From an uncultured Alphaproteobacteria bacterium (GTDB lineage: Bacteria > Pseudomonadota > Alphaproteobacteria > HIMB59): DNA of 35,179 bases. Position numbers and translations under genes: made by a program. Below the pieces are notes generated by a model. It saw nothing but the letters and a program-made list of their open reading frames with translations. It ran no database searches and was not told the origin of the DNA. How positions within the stretch are numbered: position 1 is the first letter of the stretch; every line of letters begins with the position of its first letter. Positions 7,352-15,272 of the stretch are shown here, in pieces. Where the stretch lies: contig CACKOX010000013.1 in assembly GCA_902601865.1 (NCBI GenBank), positions 1 through 35,179 on the forward strand. Reading direction: 5' to 3'.

Positions 7352-9367
7352 ATGACAAAAGAGACTAAGAACACAAAACCAACAACAACAAGCAAACCTG
7401 CCACACCCGCCCCTGCAGGCTCTGCTGCGCCTAGAAAAAAACTTACTCTCAATACAACCGCATTTCAAAAAAAACTATCATCTATTTCAGTTAACAACCT
7501 TTTAGACGAAGAGCCTGATTATGAAAAAATGCCGAGTCTGGCAAAAACAAAAAGAAATAGAGAAAAACAAAAAACTAAATATAAACCAAACCTAACTAGT
7601 TCTCAAAAAATCGTTCGTGAAGTTGACATTCCTGTCAAAATCTCTGTTCAAGAACTGGCTAGTAGAATGTCCGAAAAAACAGGAGACGTTGTAAAAGCTT
7701 TAATGAAGAGTGGTATTATGGCTACAGCTAATCAATATATCGATGGTGATACGGCCGAATTAATTGTTACAGAATTAGGACACACTCCTAAAAGAGCAGA
7801 GGCAATTAGTCTAAAAGATGAAATTGCAAATCATCAAAAAACTAAAAATTCTAAAATTTTACCAAGGCCCCCAATTGTAACTGTCATGGGCCACGTTGAT
7901 CATGGCAAAACATCATTATTGGATGCACTCAGAAATACCAATGTTACCTCAAAAGAGTCAGGTGGTATTACCCAACATATTGGTGCGTATCAAATTCAAC
8001 ATAAAAATAATCCCATCACATTTTTAGATACACCCGGTCACGCAGCTTTTTCAAATATCCGCTCGCGAGGTGCTAATTTAACGGACCTTGTTGTTTTAGT
8101 AGTGGCTGCTAACGACAGTGTAAAACCTCAAACAATTGAGGCTATTTCACATGCCAAAGCAGCTAAAGTGCCGATCGTTCTTGCCATTAACAAAATGGAC
8201 TTACCAGATGTCGACCCAAGCATTGTTAGAAACGATTTGTTAACACACGAAGTGGTCGTAGAAAGTTACAGTGGTGATGTACTAGAAACAGAGATATCTG
8301 CCATCAAAAAAACAAACTTAGAAAAATTACTAGACAATATTTTATTACAAGTTGAAATTTTAGACCTTAACGTTGAGCATGATAAACTTGCTGAAGCAAT
8401 AGTTGTTGAGTCTAAAATTGAAACAGGTAAAGGACCAGTTGCAACAGTAATAGTAAAAAATGGAACTTTCAAAGAAGGGGATCATTTTACCTGTGGTTCA
8501 GCTTTTGGAAGAGTGAGAGCTTTACTCGATGAGAATGGAAGCAGAATTAAATCTGCAAATCCAGGTATGCCGATTGAAGTGTTGGGCTTTGACTCAGTCC
8601 CTCAAGCAGGCGACACAGTTTATGTTATGCCTAATGAAGATATTGCAAAAGATATTACAGAAAAAGTAAAAGAACAAAAAAAACTAGAAAACACTGAGTC
8701 AGTAAAAAAATCTTCATTAGAAGAAATGATGGCGAATGTATCGAAGGGAGATATGAAAAAACTTCCAATTATTGTTAAAGCAGACGTCCAAGGCTCTCTT
8801 GAAGCAATAGTTTCTTCCTTAGAAAAAGTGGGCAATGAAGAAGTTAAAATTAATGTTGTCCATAACTCAATTGGCGCAATTAATGAAAGCGATGTGAGCT
8901 TAGCGAGTTCCGCTCAAGGATTAGTAATTGGTTTTAATATCAGAGCTATCCCTCAAGCCCGAACAATTGCAAAACGCGATAAGGTAGACATCAGATATTA
9001 TTCTATTATTTATGAATTAATCGATGATATGAAAAAAATGCTCTCTGGTCTTCTCACCCCAGACACTAAAGAGGAGATTATTGGCCACGCTGAGGTTCGC
9101 GATACTTTCAAATCTTCAAAGTTCGGCACCATAGCCGGTTGTTTTGTTACTGATGGAATCGTTCAAAACTCAGCCAAAATCAGGCTTGTTAGAGAAGGGA
9201 AGATTATCCATGAGGGAGAAGTTGGAACCCTAAAACGATTTAAAGATGACGTTAAAGAGGTCAGAGAAAATTATGAGTGCGGTATTTCATTTAAAGACTA
9301 CTCAGATATTTTAGAAAAAGATGAAATTGAATTTTACATAACTAAAGAAGTTCAAAAAGAATTGTAG
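7352..9367 (+). CDS. infB: Translation initiation factor IF-2
   Basis: 671 residues. The N-terminal part is short (about 170 residues before the G domain, against some 390 in E. coli), with a low-complexity T/K/P/A stretch in the first 30 residues, then an IF2_N segment (IPVKISVQELA, ~93-103). GTPase motifs: G1 GHVDHGKT at 180-187, G3 DTPGH at 226-230, G4 NKMD at 280-283. Domains II-IV follow to the C terminus. IF-2 places initiator tRNA on the 30S subunit. It starts 9 bases after the nusA stop; the ylxR gene often found between them is missing. The shortened N terminus fits a reduced genome. Confidence 0.97.
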   Translation: MTKETKNTKPTTTSKPATPAPAGSAAPRKKLTLNTTAFQKKLSSISVNNLLDEEPDYEKMPSLAKTKRNREKQKTKYKPNLTSSQKIVREVDIPVKISVQELASRMSEKTGDVVKALMKSGIMATANQYIDGDTAELIVTELGHTPKRAEAISLKDEIANHQKTKNSKILPRPPIVTVMGHVDHGKTSLLDALRNTNVTSKESGGITQHIGAYQIQHKNNPITFLDTPGHAAFSNIRSRGANLTDLVVLVVAANDSVKPQTIEAISHAKAAKVPIVLAINKMDLPDVDPSIVRNDLLTHEVVVESYSGDVLETEISAIKKTNLEKLLDNILLQVEILDLNVEHDKLAEAIVVESKIETGKGPVATVIVKNGTFKEGDHFTCGSAFGRVRALLDENGSRIKSANPGMPIEVLGFDSVPQAGDTVYVMPNEDIAKDITEKVKEQKKLENTESVKKSSLEEMMANVSKGDMKKLPIIVKADVQGSLEAIVSSLEKVGNEEVKINVVHNSIGAINESDVSLASSAQGLVIGFNIRAIPQARTIAKRDKVDIRYYSIIYELIDDMKKMLSGLLTPDTKEEIIGHAEVRDTFKSSKFGTIAGCFVTDGIVQNSAKIRLVREGKIIHEGEVGTLKRFKDDVKEVRENYECGISFKDYSDILEKDEIEFYITKEVQKEL

Positions 9368-9368
9368 T

Positions 9369-9713
9369 GTGGACAATAAGCCAAGTTTTCGAACCAAAAA
9401 AGTTGAACTTTCAATTAAAAGGCTTGTCTCCGAATATCTCGTAACCCAAAAAGATTATCTTATAAAATTTCCCACTGTTCGCTTTGAAATCACCGAAGTA
9501 AAAGTTAGTAAAGATCTAAGATTTGCAAAAATATTTCTTATTCATAATATTACAGAGACAGAATTTAAAGAATTTAACAAACTTTATCTCAGAGAAATAC
9601 AAAACTTAATAGCAAGAACTCTGACAAGTAAATACACACCAAAGGTATCTCTAATATTCGACCAATCTTTCCAAGAGTCTTTAAAAGTACAATCGCTTCT
9701 TGATAAATTATAA
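9369..9713 (+). CDS. rbfA: Ribosome-binding factor A
   Basis: 114-residue KH-like protein that assists late 30S maturation. The sequence has the RbfA features: R-x-x-R/K...I...LV near the N terminus, a central strand with ITEVKVSKDLRFAKIFL, and L-R-x-x-x-A-R-x-L...TPKVSLIFDQSF near the end. The start is GTG at 9369, one base after the infB TAG; it is chosen because no other start lies upstream of the conserved region. It sits between infB and truB, its usual place. Confidence 0.93.
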   Translation: MDNKPSFRTKKVELSIKRLVSEYLVTQKDYLIKFPTVRFEITEVKVSKDLRFAKIFLIHNITETEFKEFNKLYLREIQNLIARTLTSKYTPKVSLIFDQSFQESLKVQSLLDKL

Positions 9714-9719
9714 TTTTTA

Positions 9720-10415
9720 ATGAAAGAAAAATTTCCTAGTAGCGGATGGTTACTTATAGATAAACCAGAGGGCATAGAGTCATTTGGAGTTATAAGAAAA
9801 TTAAAATTTCTTTATTCATTTAATAAAATTGGTTTTGCAGGAACCTTAGACCCTCTTGCTTCTGGTTTGTTATTAATAGGTATTAATAAAGCAACTAAAA
9901 AAATACCAAATATACACCAATATCAAAAAAGTTATGAAGTTGAGATACGATTTGGTGCTTCAACAAACACTTTAGACTCTGAGGGAAGATTTTTAAAAAT
10001 GACCCCTATTGGTCATAAAACTATAGATAGGGTTAATCACTTAAAAAAATACATAGGAATATATCAACAAAAAATACCAGACTTTTCGGCTCACAAATTA
10101 AAGGGCAAGAATTTTTATGAGCTTGCTAGAAAAAATGAAAAAATTGAAGACCGCTATAAAAAAGTATCAACTCAGAGTCTAAAAGTTTTATTTTCTAGTA
10201 CCTCTAAAATGAACATTGAGTTGCATTGTCATTCAGGTTTTTATGTGAGGGCTTTTGCAGAAGAGTTTGCAAATTCTTTAGGGGATATTGCATATGCTAG
10301 TATGATAAAAAGACTGAAAATAGGGACTTTTACTTTAAATCAAGCTATACCCTATGAAAAAATCCTTGATTTCTCAAGCATAAATGATTTACATAGCAAC
10401 CTGATTACCATTTGA
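9720..10415 (+). CDS. truB: tRNA pseudouridine-55 synthase TruB (short form)
   Basis: 231 residues. Catalytic motif GFAGTLDPLASGLL with nucleophile D44; DKPEGIES at ~14-21 and the FYVRAFAEEFANSLG segment at ~172-187 are also family-typical. It makes pseudouridine 55 in the T loop of tRNAs. E. coli TruB is 314 residues, ending in a PUA-like RNA-binding domain; here the protein stops soon after the catalytic core (KIGTFTL...), so that C-terminal domain appears to be missing. The reading frame ends at a normal TGA and the next gene begins 48 bases later, so this looks like a real short form and not a broken gene. Confidence 0.93.
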   Translation: MKEKFPSSGWLLIDKPEGIESFGVIRKLKFLYSFNKIGFAGTLDPLASGLLLIGINKATKKIPNIHQYQKSYEVEIRFGASTNTLDSEGRFLKMTPIGHKTIDRVNHLKKYIGIYQQKIPDFSAHKLKGKNFYELARKNEKIEDRYKKVSTQSLKVLFSSTSKMNIELHCHSGFYVRAFAEEFANSLGDIAYASMIKRLKIGTFTLNQAIPYEKILDFSSINDLHSNLITI

Positions 10416-10420
10416 ACTGG

Positions 10421-10447
10421 GCGACATCCTGGTCAGATGATGTTTGC
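10421..10447 (+). promoter_or_regulatory. Possible S15 autoregulatory leader hairpin
   Basis: In the 48 bases between truB and rpsO, GACATC (10423-10428) can pair with GATGTT (10439-10444, ending in a G-T pair), and the flanking GC at 10421-10422 can pair with GC at 10446-10447 across one bulged T. The loop is about ten bases. The 3' arm ends only five bases before the rpsO Shine-Dalgarno. S15 is known to repress its own mRNA through leader structures that differ between phyla; that this hairpin does so is inference. Confidence 0.35.
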
Positions 10448-10452
10448 TTTGA

Positions 10453-10458
10453 AAGGAG
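10453..10458 (+). promoter_or_regulatory. Shine-Dalgarno of rpsO
   Basis: AAGGAG five bases upstream of ATG 10464. It decides the rpsO start: the in-frame ATG codons at 10437 and 10440 lie upstream of this site and would give an N terminus not found in S15. Confidence 0.85.
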
Positions 10459-10463
10459 TATTG

Positions 10464-10718
10464 ATGTCGGAAATACAAATAAACGATATAGCACGTGCTG
10501 ATAATGACACTGGTTCACCAGAGTCCCAAATTTTTTTTCTCACAAAGAAAATTAATCTGTTAACAGAACATATCAAAATACATAAGAAAGATTTTCATTC
10601 TCGAAGAGGTCTGCTGATGATGGTTGGTAAAAGAAATAGATTGATGGCGTATTTAAAGAAGAGGAATGTAGGAAAGTACTCAGAAGTAGCAGATAAACTA
10701 AAACTAAGAAAAAAGTAA
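10464..10718 (+). CDS. rpsO: 30S ribosomal protein S15
   Basis: 84 residues from ATG 10464. The core is classical S15: [10 protein letters not shown]-x-x-IN-LTEH, [22 protein letters not shown] and a KLKLRKK end. S15 binds the three-way junction of helices 20-22 in 16S rRNA and is a primary 30S assembly protein. A longer reading (from ATG 10437) was rejected because the strong AAGGAG lies inside it and S15 never has such an extension. Compared with E. coli S15 (89 residues) the N-terminal helix before DTGS is about six residues shorter. It lies between truB and pnp, as in most proteobacteria. Confidence 0.96.
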   Translation: MSEIQINDIARADNDTGSPESQIFFLTKKINLLTEHIKIHKKDFHSRRGLLMMVGKRNRLMAYLKKRNVGKYSEVADKLKLRKK

Positions 10719-10756
10719 ATACTTTTTAATTAGTGTAATAAGTAGAAAAGAGGAAG

Positions 10757-12820
10757 ATGAAAATAGAACATACTTTTACGTTGGGTAACCAACAAATCAC
10801 TTTAGAAACTAATCGAATTGCAAAGCAAGCAGATGCGTCTGTTGTTGTAACTTGTGGCGAAACCATGGTTATGGCAAACATATGTGCTGCCAAAACACAA
10901 AAACCTGATATCGATTTTTTTCCTTTAACAGTTAATTATCAGGAAAAATATTATGCCTCTGGAAAAATTCCAGGAGGTTTCTTTAAAAGAGAAGCAAGGC
11001 CAACAGAAAGAGAGACATTAATCTGTCGATTAATTGATAGGCCTATTAGACCTCTTTTTCACAAAAATTTTAAAAATGAAACTCAAGTTACACTAACAGT
11101 TTTGTCATATGATGGATCAGTGGATCCAGATGTAATCGCAATGTATGCAACTGGTGCTGCACTTGCAATATCTGGTCTGCCCGTTGCAGGAACACTTGGT
11201 GCTGCTCGAGTTGGTTATATTGATGGCAAGCTAGTAGCTAACCCAACGATTGAAGAGTTAGAAAATTCAGCTTTAGATTTAGTTGTGGCCGGGACAGAAG
11301 AAGGTGTTTTAATGGTTGAATCCGAAGCAAAGGAACTTCCAGAAAGTACTATGCTTGAAGCTGTAATGTTTGGTCACGACTTTTATCAAACTTTTATTAA
11401 AGAAGTTCATGAATTTGCTGGAATGACAGAGATCAAAAAATTTGATGTACCTTCATTACCTGACTTTTATGAGGGTCTTCAAAAGGATATTGCCTCAAAA
11501 ATTGCAGACCCAATTAAAGAGGCTTATGGTCTTGTTGATAAACAAGAAAGAAGTCAGAAGTTAGACGAAATCAGATCTTCAATTATAGATAACGTTGAAG
11601 ATGATCAAGTATTAGCTGCCACTACTATTATTAAAAATATTGAAAAAGATGTTGTACGTGGTGACATCATCAAAAATAAAAATCGAATTGATGGTAGAAA
11701 ACTTGATGAGGTTAGAAAAATTACATGCGAATTAGACCTTCTCCCTAGAGCCCATGGTTCTTGTTTATTTACCAGAGGAGAAACCCAAGCAATAGTTGTT
11801 ACAACCCTTGGAACAGGAGACGATGAACAAATGATTGACTCTCTTGACCCTATGCACAAACAACATTTTATGTTGCATTACAACTTCCCCCCATACTCAG
11901 TTGGAGAGGTTGGAAGAATGGGTTCAACGGGTAGAAGAGAGATAGGTCATGGTAAGCTAGCATGGAGAGCGGTTCACCCGATGTTACCGACAAAAGAGGA
12001 TTTTCCTTATACGCTTCGATTGGTCTCTGAGATAACTGAATCAAATGGCTCTAGTTCTATGGCTACCGTATGTGGCTCATCTCTTGCTTTAATGGCAGCA
12101 GGTGTTCCCATTAAAAAACATATTGGTGGAATTGCCATGGGACTTATCAAAGAAGGCGATGACTTTGTTGTGTTGAGCGATATCCTTGGTGATGAAGATC
12201 ACTTAGGTGATATGGACTTCAAAGTGGCAGGTACCATGGATGGTATTACTTCACTTCAAATGGATATTAAAATTACAAGCATAACAAAAGAAATCATGGA
12301 GATAGCTTTAAATCAAGCATCAGGTGGAAGAAAACATATAATAGGAATTATGTCAGAAGCTTTACCAGAAGCTCGTACTAAGTTCTCAAAGCATGCACCT
12401 CAGGTAATTTCTATTTCTATTGATAAAGCTAAGATTAAAGATGTTATTGGGTCTGGTGGAAAAGTGATCAGAAATATTGTAGAGGTCTCAGGAGCAAAAC
12501 TTGAAGTCAACGACGACGGTATTGTCAAAATTGCATCTAGCAATGAAGAGTCTATTAATACTGCAAAACAAATGGTTGAGGACATCGTCGCTGAGCCTGA
12601 AATAGGCAAGGTATACAATGGTAAAGTTGTAAAAATCGTTGAGTTTGGTGCCTTTGTTAACTTTATGGGCGCTCGTGATGGTTTACTACACGTCTCTCAA
12701 ATCTCTCAAAAAAGAGTAGAGAATGTATCTGATGTTTTATCAGAAGGCCAAGAAGTGCAAGTGAAAGTACTCGACGTTGATCGTGCTGGTAAGGTAAAAC
12801 TCAGCATGAAAGAAGTCTAA
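10757..12820 (+). CDS. pnp: Polyribonucleotide nucleotidyltransferase (PNPase)
   Basis: 687-residue 3'-5' phosphorolytic exoribonuclease, a trimer that degrades mRNA and can add tails. Two RNase PH domains (about 1-225 and 300-540; the second holds RGETQAIV and the conserved GDEDHLGDMDFKVAGT segment with the catalytic aspartates), a KH domain (about 550-615, with IGSGGKVIRNI) and a C-terminal S1 domain (about 620-687). Length is close to the family norm. GAGGAAG (10750-10756) abuts the ATG, an unusually short Shine-Dalgarno spacing. The gene ends the nusA operon and is followed by a strong hairpin. Confidence 0.97.
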   Translation: MKIEHTFTLGNQQITLETNRIAKQADASVVVTCGETMVMANICAAKTQKPDIDFFPLTVNYQEKYYASGKIPGGFFKREARPTERETLICRLIDRPIRPLFHKNFKNETQVTLTVLSYDGSVDPDVIAMYATGAALAISGLPVAGTLGAARVGYIDGKLVANPTIEELENSALDLVVAGTEEGVLMVESEAKELPESTMLEAVMFGHDFYQTFIKEVHEFAGMTEIKKFDVPSLPDFYEGLQKDIASKIADPIKEAYGLVDKQERSQKLDEIRSSIIDNVEDDQVLAATTIIKNIEKDVVRGDIIKNKNRIDGRKLDEVRKITCELDLLPRAHGSCLFTRGETQAIVVTTLGTGDDEQMIDSLDPMHKQHFMLHYNFPPYSVGEVGRMGSTGRREIGHGKLAWRAVHPMLPTKEDFPYTLRLVSEITESNGSSSMATVCGSSLALMAAGVPIKKHIGGIAMGLIKEGDDFVVLSDILGDEDHLGDMDFKVAGTMDGITSLQMDIKITSITKEIMEIALNQASGGRKHIIGIMSEALPEARTKFSKHAPQVISISIDKAKIKDVIGSGGKVIRNIVEVSGAKLEVNDDGIVKIASSNEESINTAKQMVEDIVAEPEIGKVYNGKVVKIVEFGAFVNFMGARDGLLHVSQISQKRVENVSDVLSEGQEVQVKVLDVDRAGKVKLSMKEV

Positions 12821-12830
12821 AATTTATTTC

Positions 12831-12868
12831 TAGCGCAGATATTTAAATTTATCTGCGCTATTTGTCTT
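12831..12868 (+). terminator. Hairpin terminator after pnp
   Basis: Perfect 11-base inverted repeat TAGCGCAGATA (12831-12841) and TATCTGCGCTA (12850-12860), loop of eight A/T bases, followed by a weak T-rich tail (TTTGTCTT). It begins ten bases after the pnp stop. The tail is interrupted, so it may instead be a 3'-end stabilising stem, but termination is the simplest reading. Confidence 0.75.
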
Positions 12869-12978
12869 ATCCCTACACTCAAAGATAAATAGCTTATTTA
12901 TTATTAACTAGGTAGAACATCTAATTCGTGATACTAGATCTCATCTTATAGTTCTCAAACACTCTCTGATAAAAAAGC

Positions 12979-14148
12979 ATGCAAAAATTTTCTGATTTAT
13001 CTATTTCACTATTGGTGTTAGATGCCATAAAAAAATTAAAGTTAATTAAACCAACGCCAATTCAAAAAATTTCTATTCCTCTGGCCCTTGAAGGAAATGA
13101 TATATTGGGTACAGCACAAACTGGAACTGGTAAAACATACGCTTTTGGAATTCCATTAATTAATCATCTTACTTTGGATAAGGATAGTTACGCAATTATT
13201 CTCACACCAACTAGAGAGTTAGCTTTACAGGTTTCAAGTGCCTTAAAGGACCTTACATCAATGAAAAATATAATAGATACAGCCGTAATTATTGGAGGTG
13301 ACTCTATCCAAAAACAGTTAAAACAATTAAAGAAAGCAAGATTAGTTGTAGGAACACCAGGGCGTATTCACGACCACATACGTCGAAAAAGTTTAAAATT
13401 ATCAAAATTTAATTTTTTAGTCTTAGATGAAACTGATCGCATGTTGGACATGGGGTTTGTAGATGAGATTAAATCTATCATAGAAAAACTACCCTCTCAT
13501 CAAACACTATTATTTTCTGCAACTCTGCCAAAAAAAATATCTGATATAGCAAAAAATTTTATGACTAATCCTCAGAGAGTAAATGTGGGGAAGGAAAACA
13601 CTCCCCTTACAAACATTAAACAAGAGATTAAAAACGTAGACCAAAAAGAAAAATTTGAATATTTAAAATTAGAATTACTTGAAATAAATGGATCCGTAGT
13701 TCTTTTTGTGAAAACAAAAAGAAGTGCTGATAAAATAGCCTTAAAGCTTAGAAAAGATAAATTTAATGCTGAAGCTATTCATGGAGATCTTCGCCAAAGT
13801 AAAAGAGAAAAAGTAATTTTACAATTTAGAAAAAACAGATTCCAAATTTTAGTAGCAACTGATGTAGCTGCAAGAGGTCTAGATATACCCCACATAGAAC
13901 ATGTAATTAATTACGATATTCCTCAAAATCCAGAGGACTATATTCACCGCATTGGACGAACTGCTAGAGCTGGAGCAAAGGGAAGAGCTTTAACTTTTTT
14001 AACAGACGGTGATAAAAAAAATTGGAATGCTATTGGAAAATTAATTAGTCCAAATGCCTCTGCACCAAAAAGTAAATTAGATTCAAGAAGAAAAAAGTCT
14101 AAGAAGTCTTATAGGAAGTATAAGAAAAAATATTTCAAGAAAAAATAA
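12979..14148 (+). CDS. DEAD-box ATP-dependent RNA helicase (RhlE-like)
   Basis: 389 residues with all superfamily 2 DEAD-box motifs: F and Q motifs at the N terminus (TPIQ), motif I AQTGTGKT (46-53), Ia PTRELA, Ib TPGR, motif II DETD (150-153), motif III SAT (180-182), IV (VVLFVKTK), V ARGLDIP, VI HRIGRTARAG. The last ~25 residues are a lysine-rich tail likely to bind RNA. The LDETDRMLDMGF context is nearest to the RhlE group, but which paralogue it is cannot be settled by eye. Motif II has Thr in place of Ala (codon ACT). It follows pnp, so it may act with PNPase in RNA turnover, though the hairpin between them suggests its own promoter. I see no convincing promoter or other feature in 12869-12978. 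Confidence 0.92.
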   Translation: MQKFSDLSISLLVLDAIKKLKLIKPTPIQKISIPLALEGNDILGTAQTGTGKTYAFGIPLINHLTLDKDSYAIILTPTRELALQVSSALKDLTSMKNIIDTAVIIGGDSIQKQLKQLKKARLVVGTPGRIHDHIRRKSLKLSKFNFLVLDETDRMLDMGFVDEIKSIIEKLPSHQTLLFSATLPKKISDIAKNFMTNPQRVNVGKENTPLTNIKQEIKNVDQKEKFEYLKLELLEINGSVVLFVKTKRSADKIALKLRKDKFNAEAIHGDLRQSKREKVILQFRKNRFQILVATDVAARGLDIPHIEHVINYDIPQNPEDYIHRIGRTARAGAKGRALTFLTDGDKKNWNAIGKLISPNASAPKSKLDSRRKKSKKSYRKYKKKYFKKK

Positions 14149-14178
14149 CTTTATATATTTGCAATACTCTATTTTGAA

Positions 14179-14200
14179 ATCTTAATTTAAAAATTAAGAT
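14179..14200. terminator. Weak AT-only hairpin between convergent genes
   Basis: ATCTTAATTT (14179-14188) and AAATTAAGAT (14191-14200) form a perfect ten-base inverted repeat with a two-base centre. It lies between the helicase stop and the end of the minus-strand lipoprotein genes, so it could serve as a bidirectional terminator, but it has only one G-C pair per arm and no clear T-run on either side. Confidence 0.35.
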
Positions 14201-14221
14201 GCTATATGATCTTAATAATTC

Positions 14222-14377
14222 TTATTTATCTGATACAGGTCTACCTGAAACCGCATCTCTAGAATAAATATAAACTGCTTTGGCGTCTCTTCCAACACCT
14301 TTGGCTGTTCCCATAACGGTATTGCAACTAGTTAAAGTTAAAGTTCCAATAATTGATAGTGTTAATATTAATTTCAT
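14222..14377 (-). CDS. Small entericidin-like lipoprotein (51 aa)
   Basis: A 51-codon frame: ATG, then a short signal peptide (MKLILTLSII...) ending in the lipobox LTSC with the lipidated Cys at position 18, followed by NTVMGTAKGVGRDAKAVY. The C-N-T-V-x-G-x-x-K-x-x-x-R-D segment after the lipobox closely resembles entericidin A/B family lipoproteins, small envelope proteins known from ecnA/ecnB antidote/toxin pairs. The mature part is about 34 residues, amphipathic then polar. Its ATG overlaps the stop of the upstream small gene (ATGA), implying translational coupling. It is the last gene of the ubiE-to-fabI string. Membership of the entericidin family is by pattern only; function is unknown here. 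Confidence 0.75.
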   Translation of the reverse strand: MKLILTLSIIGTLTLTSCNTVMGTAKGVGRDAKAVYIYSRDAVSGRPVSDK

Positions 14378-14496
14378 ATTCCAGGCACTATAGATCTTAC
14401 ATCATCTACAACACCTCTTGCAAAACCCCCGACTGTATTACAAGAAGAAATAAATAAATTTAAAGACAATAAAATAGAAATAAAAAGTACTTTCAT
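14374..14496 (-). CDS. Second small entericidin-like lipoprotein (40 aa)
   Basis: A 40-codon frame: signal peptide [17 protein letters not shown], lipobox ISSC with Cys at position 19, then NTVGGFARGVVDDVRSIV. Like its neighbour it carries C-N-T-V-x-G right after the lipobox, so the two are probably tandem paralogues of the entericidin type. The A of its ATG is the last base of the fabI TGA stop (TGATG), and its own TGA overlaps the ATG of the next small gene, so all three are likely translated in series. The signal peptide, the lipobox and the tight overlaps argue that it is real despite its size. An ecnA/ecnB-like pairing is possible but unproven. Confidence 0.72.
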   Translation of the reverse strand: MKVLFISILLSLNLFISSCNTVGGFARGVVDDVRSIVPGI

Positions 14497-15272
14497 CACA
14501 AATCCTGAATACTCATACCAACATTATTATATCCATTGTCAACATAAAGTATTTCCCCAGTTACTCCCTTAGAAAGATCACTCATTAGGTAAACTGATGA
14601 TTTGCCAATATCTTCTAATGATAATGGTTTTTTAATAGGGGAGTTTTCAATAGTATAATTATATATCTTTCTTGATTTATTAATTACAGCACCCGCCAGA
14701 GTTCTCATCGGGCCTGCTGAAATCGCATTAACCCTTATTCCCCTGTCACCCATATCAACAGAAAGATACTTTATCGAAGTTTCCAAAGCAGCCTTTGCAA
14801 CGCCCATTACATTATAACTCTGCATATATCTTGTTGATCCATAATAAGTTAGAGCCATGATAGAAGCGCCGTCGTTCATCTTTGGGGAGAACAATCTTAT
14901 CATTTCAGTTAAAGAGTATGCAGAAATATGTAGAGTTTTGAGAAAGTTTTCTTTGGAAGTATTTAAATACTTTCCAGACAGTTCATTTTTATCTGAATAG
15001 GCGACAGCATGAACAAAAAAATCTATATTACCATTAATTCCATCACGAACACTTTCAAGAGAGGAGGTGTCAGATACATCGCAAGGCATAATTCCAAGGC
15101 AATTAATTTTCTCAGATAGGGGTTCAACTCTTTTTTTTATAGAGTCATTTTGATAAGTTAAGTACATACTTGCTCCCTCATCACTTAAAGACTTTGCAAT
15201 ACCCCAAGCAATAGAGTGATCATTAGCGATACCTACAACTAATCCTTTTTTACCTTCTAAAATCTTAGTCAT
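14496..15272 (-). CDS. fabI: Enoyl-[acyl-carrier-protein] reductase (NADH) FabI
   Basis: 258-residue short-chain dehydrogenase of the FabI type, which reduces enoyl-ACP in the last step of each fatty acid elongation round. N-terminal nucleotide-binding segment [17 protein letters not shown] is diagnostic of FabI; the catalytic set is Y143, Y153 and K160 in Y-x6-K spacing (YNVMGVAK), equal to Y146/Y156/K163 of E. coli. ATG start at 15272 overlaps the fabB stop by 8 bases. It lies in the fabA-fabB-fabI cluster typical of alphaproteobacteria. The C terminus ([12 protein letters not shown]) is family-typical. Confidence 0.96.
   Translation of the reverse strand: MTKILEGKKGLVVGIANDHSIAWGIAKSLSDEGASMYLTYQNDSIKKRVEPLSEKINCLGIMPCDVSDTSSLESVRDGINGNIDFFVHAVAYSDKNELSGKYLNTSKENFLKTLHISAYSLTEMIRLFSPKMNDGASIMALTYYGSTRYMQSYNVMGVAKAALETSIKYLSVDMGDRGIRVNAISAGPMRTLAGAVINKSRKIYNYTIENSPIKKPLSLEDIGKSSVYLMSDLSKGVTGEILYVDNGYNNVGMSIQDL

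Noticed and set aside
10437-10463. Longer rpsO from ATG 10437
   Set aside because: It would include the AAGGAG ribosome binding site in coding sequence and add nine residues unknown in S15.
12869-12978. Possible small gene or RNA between the pnp terminator and the helicase
   Set aside because: No open frame with a start and binding site, no stable hairpin and no tRNA-like fold was visible; probably holds only the helicase promoter.
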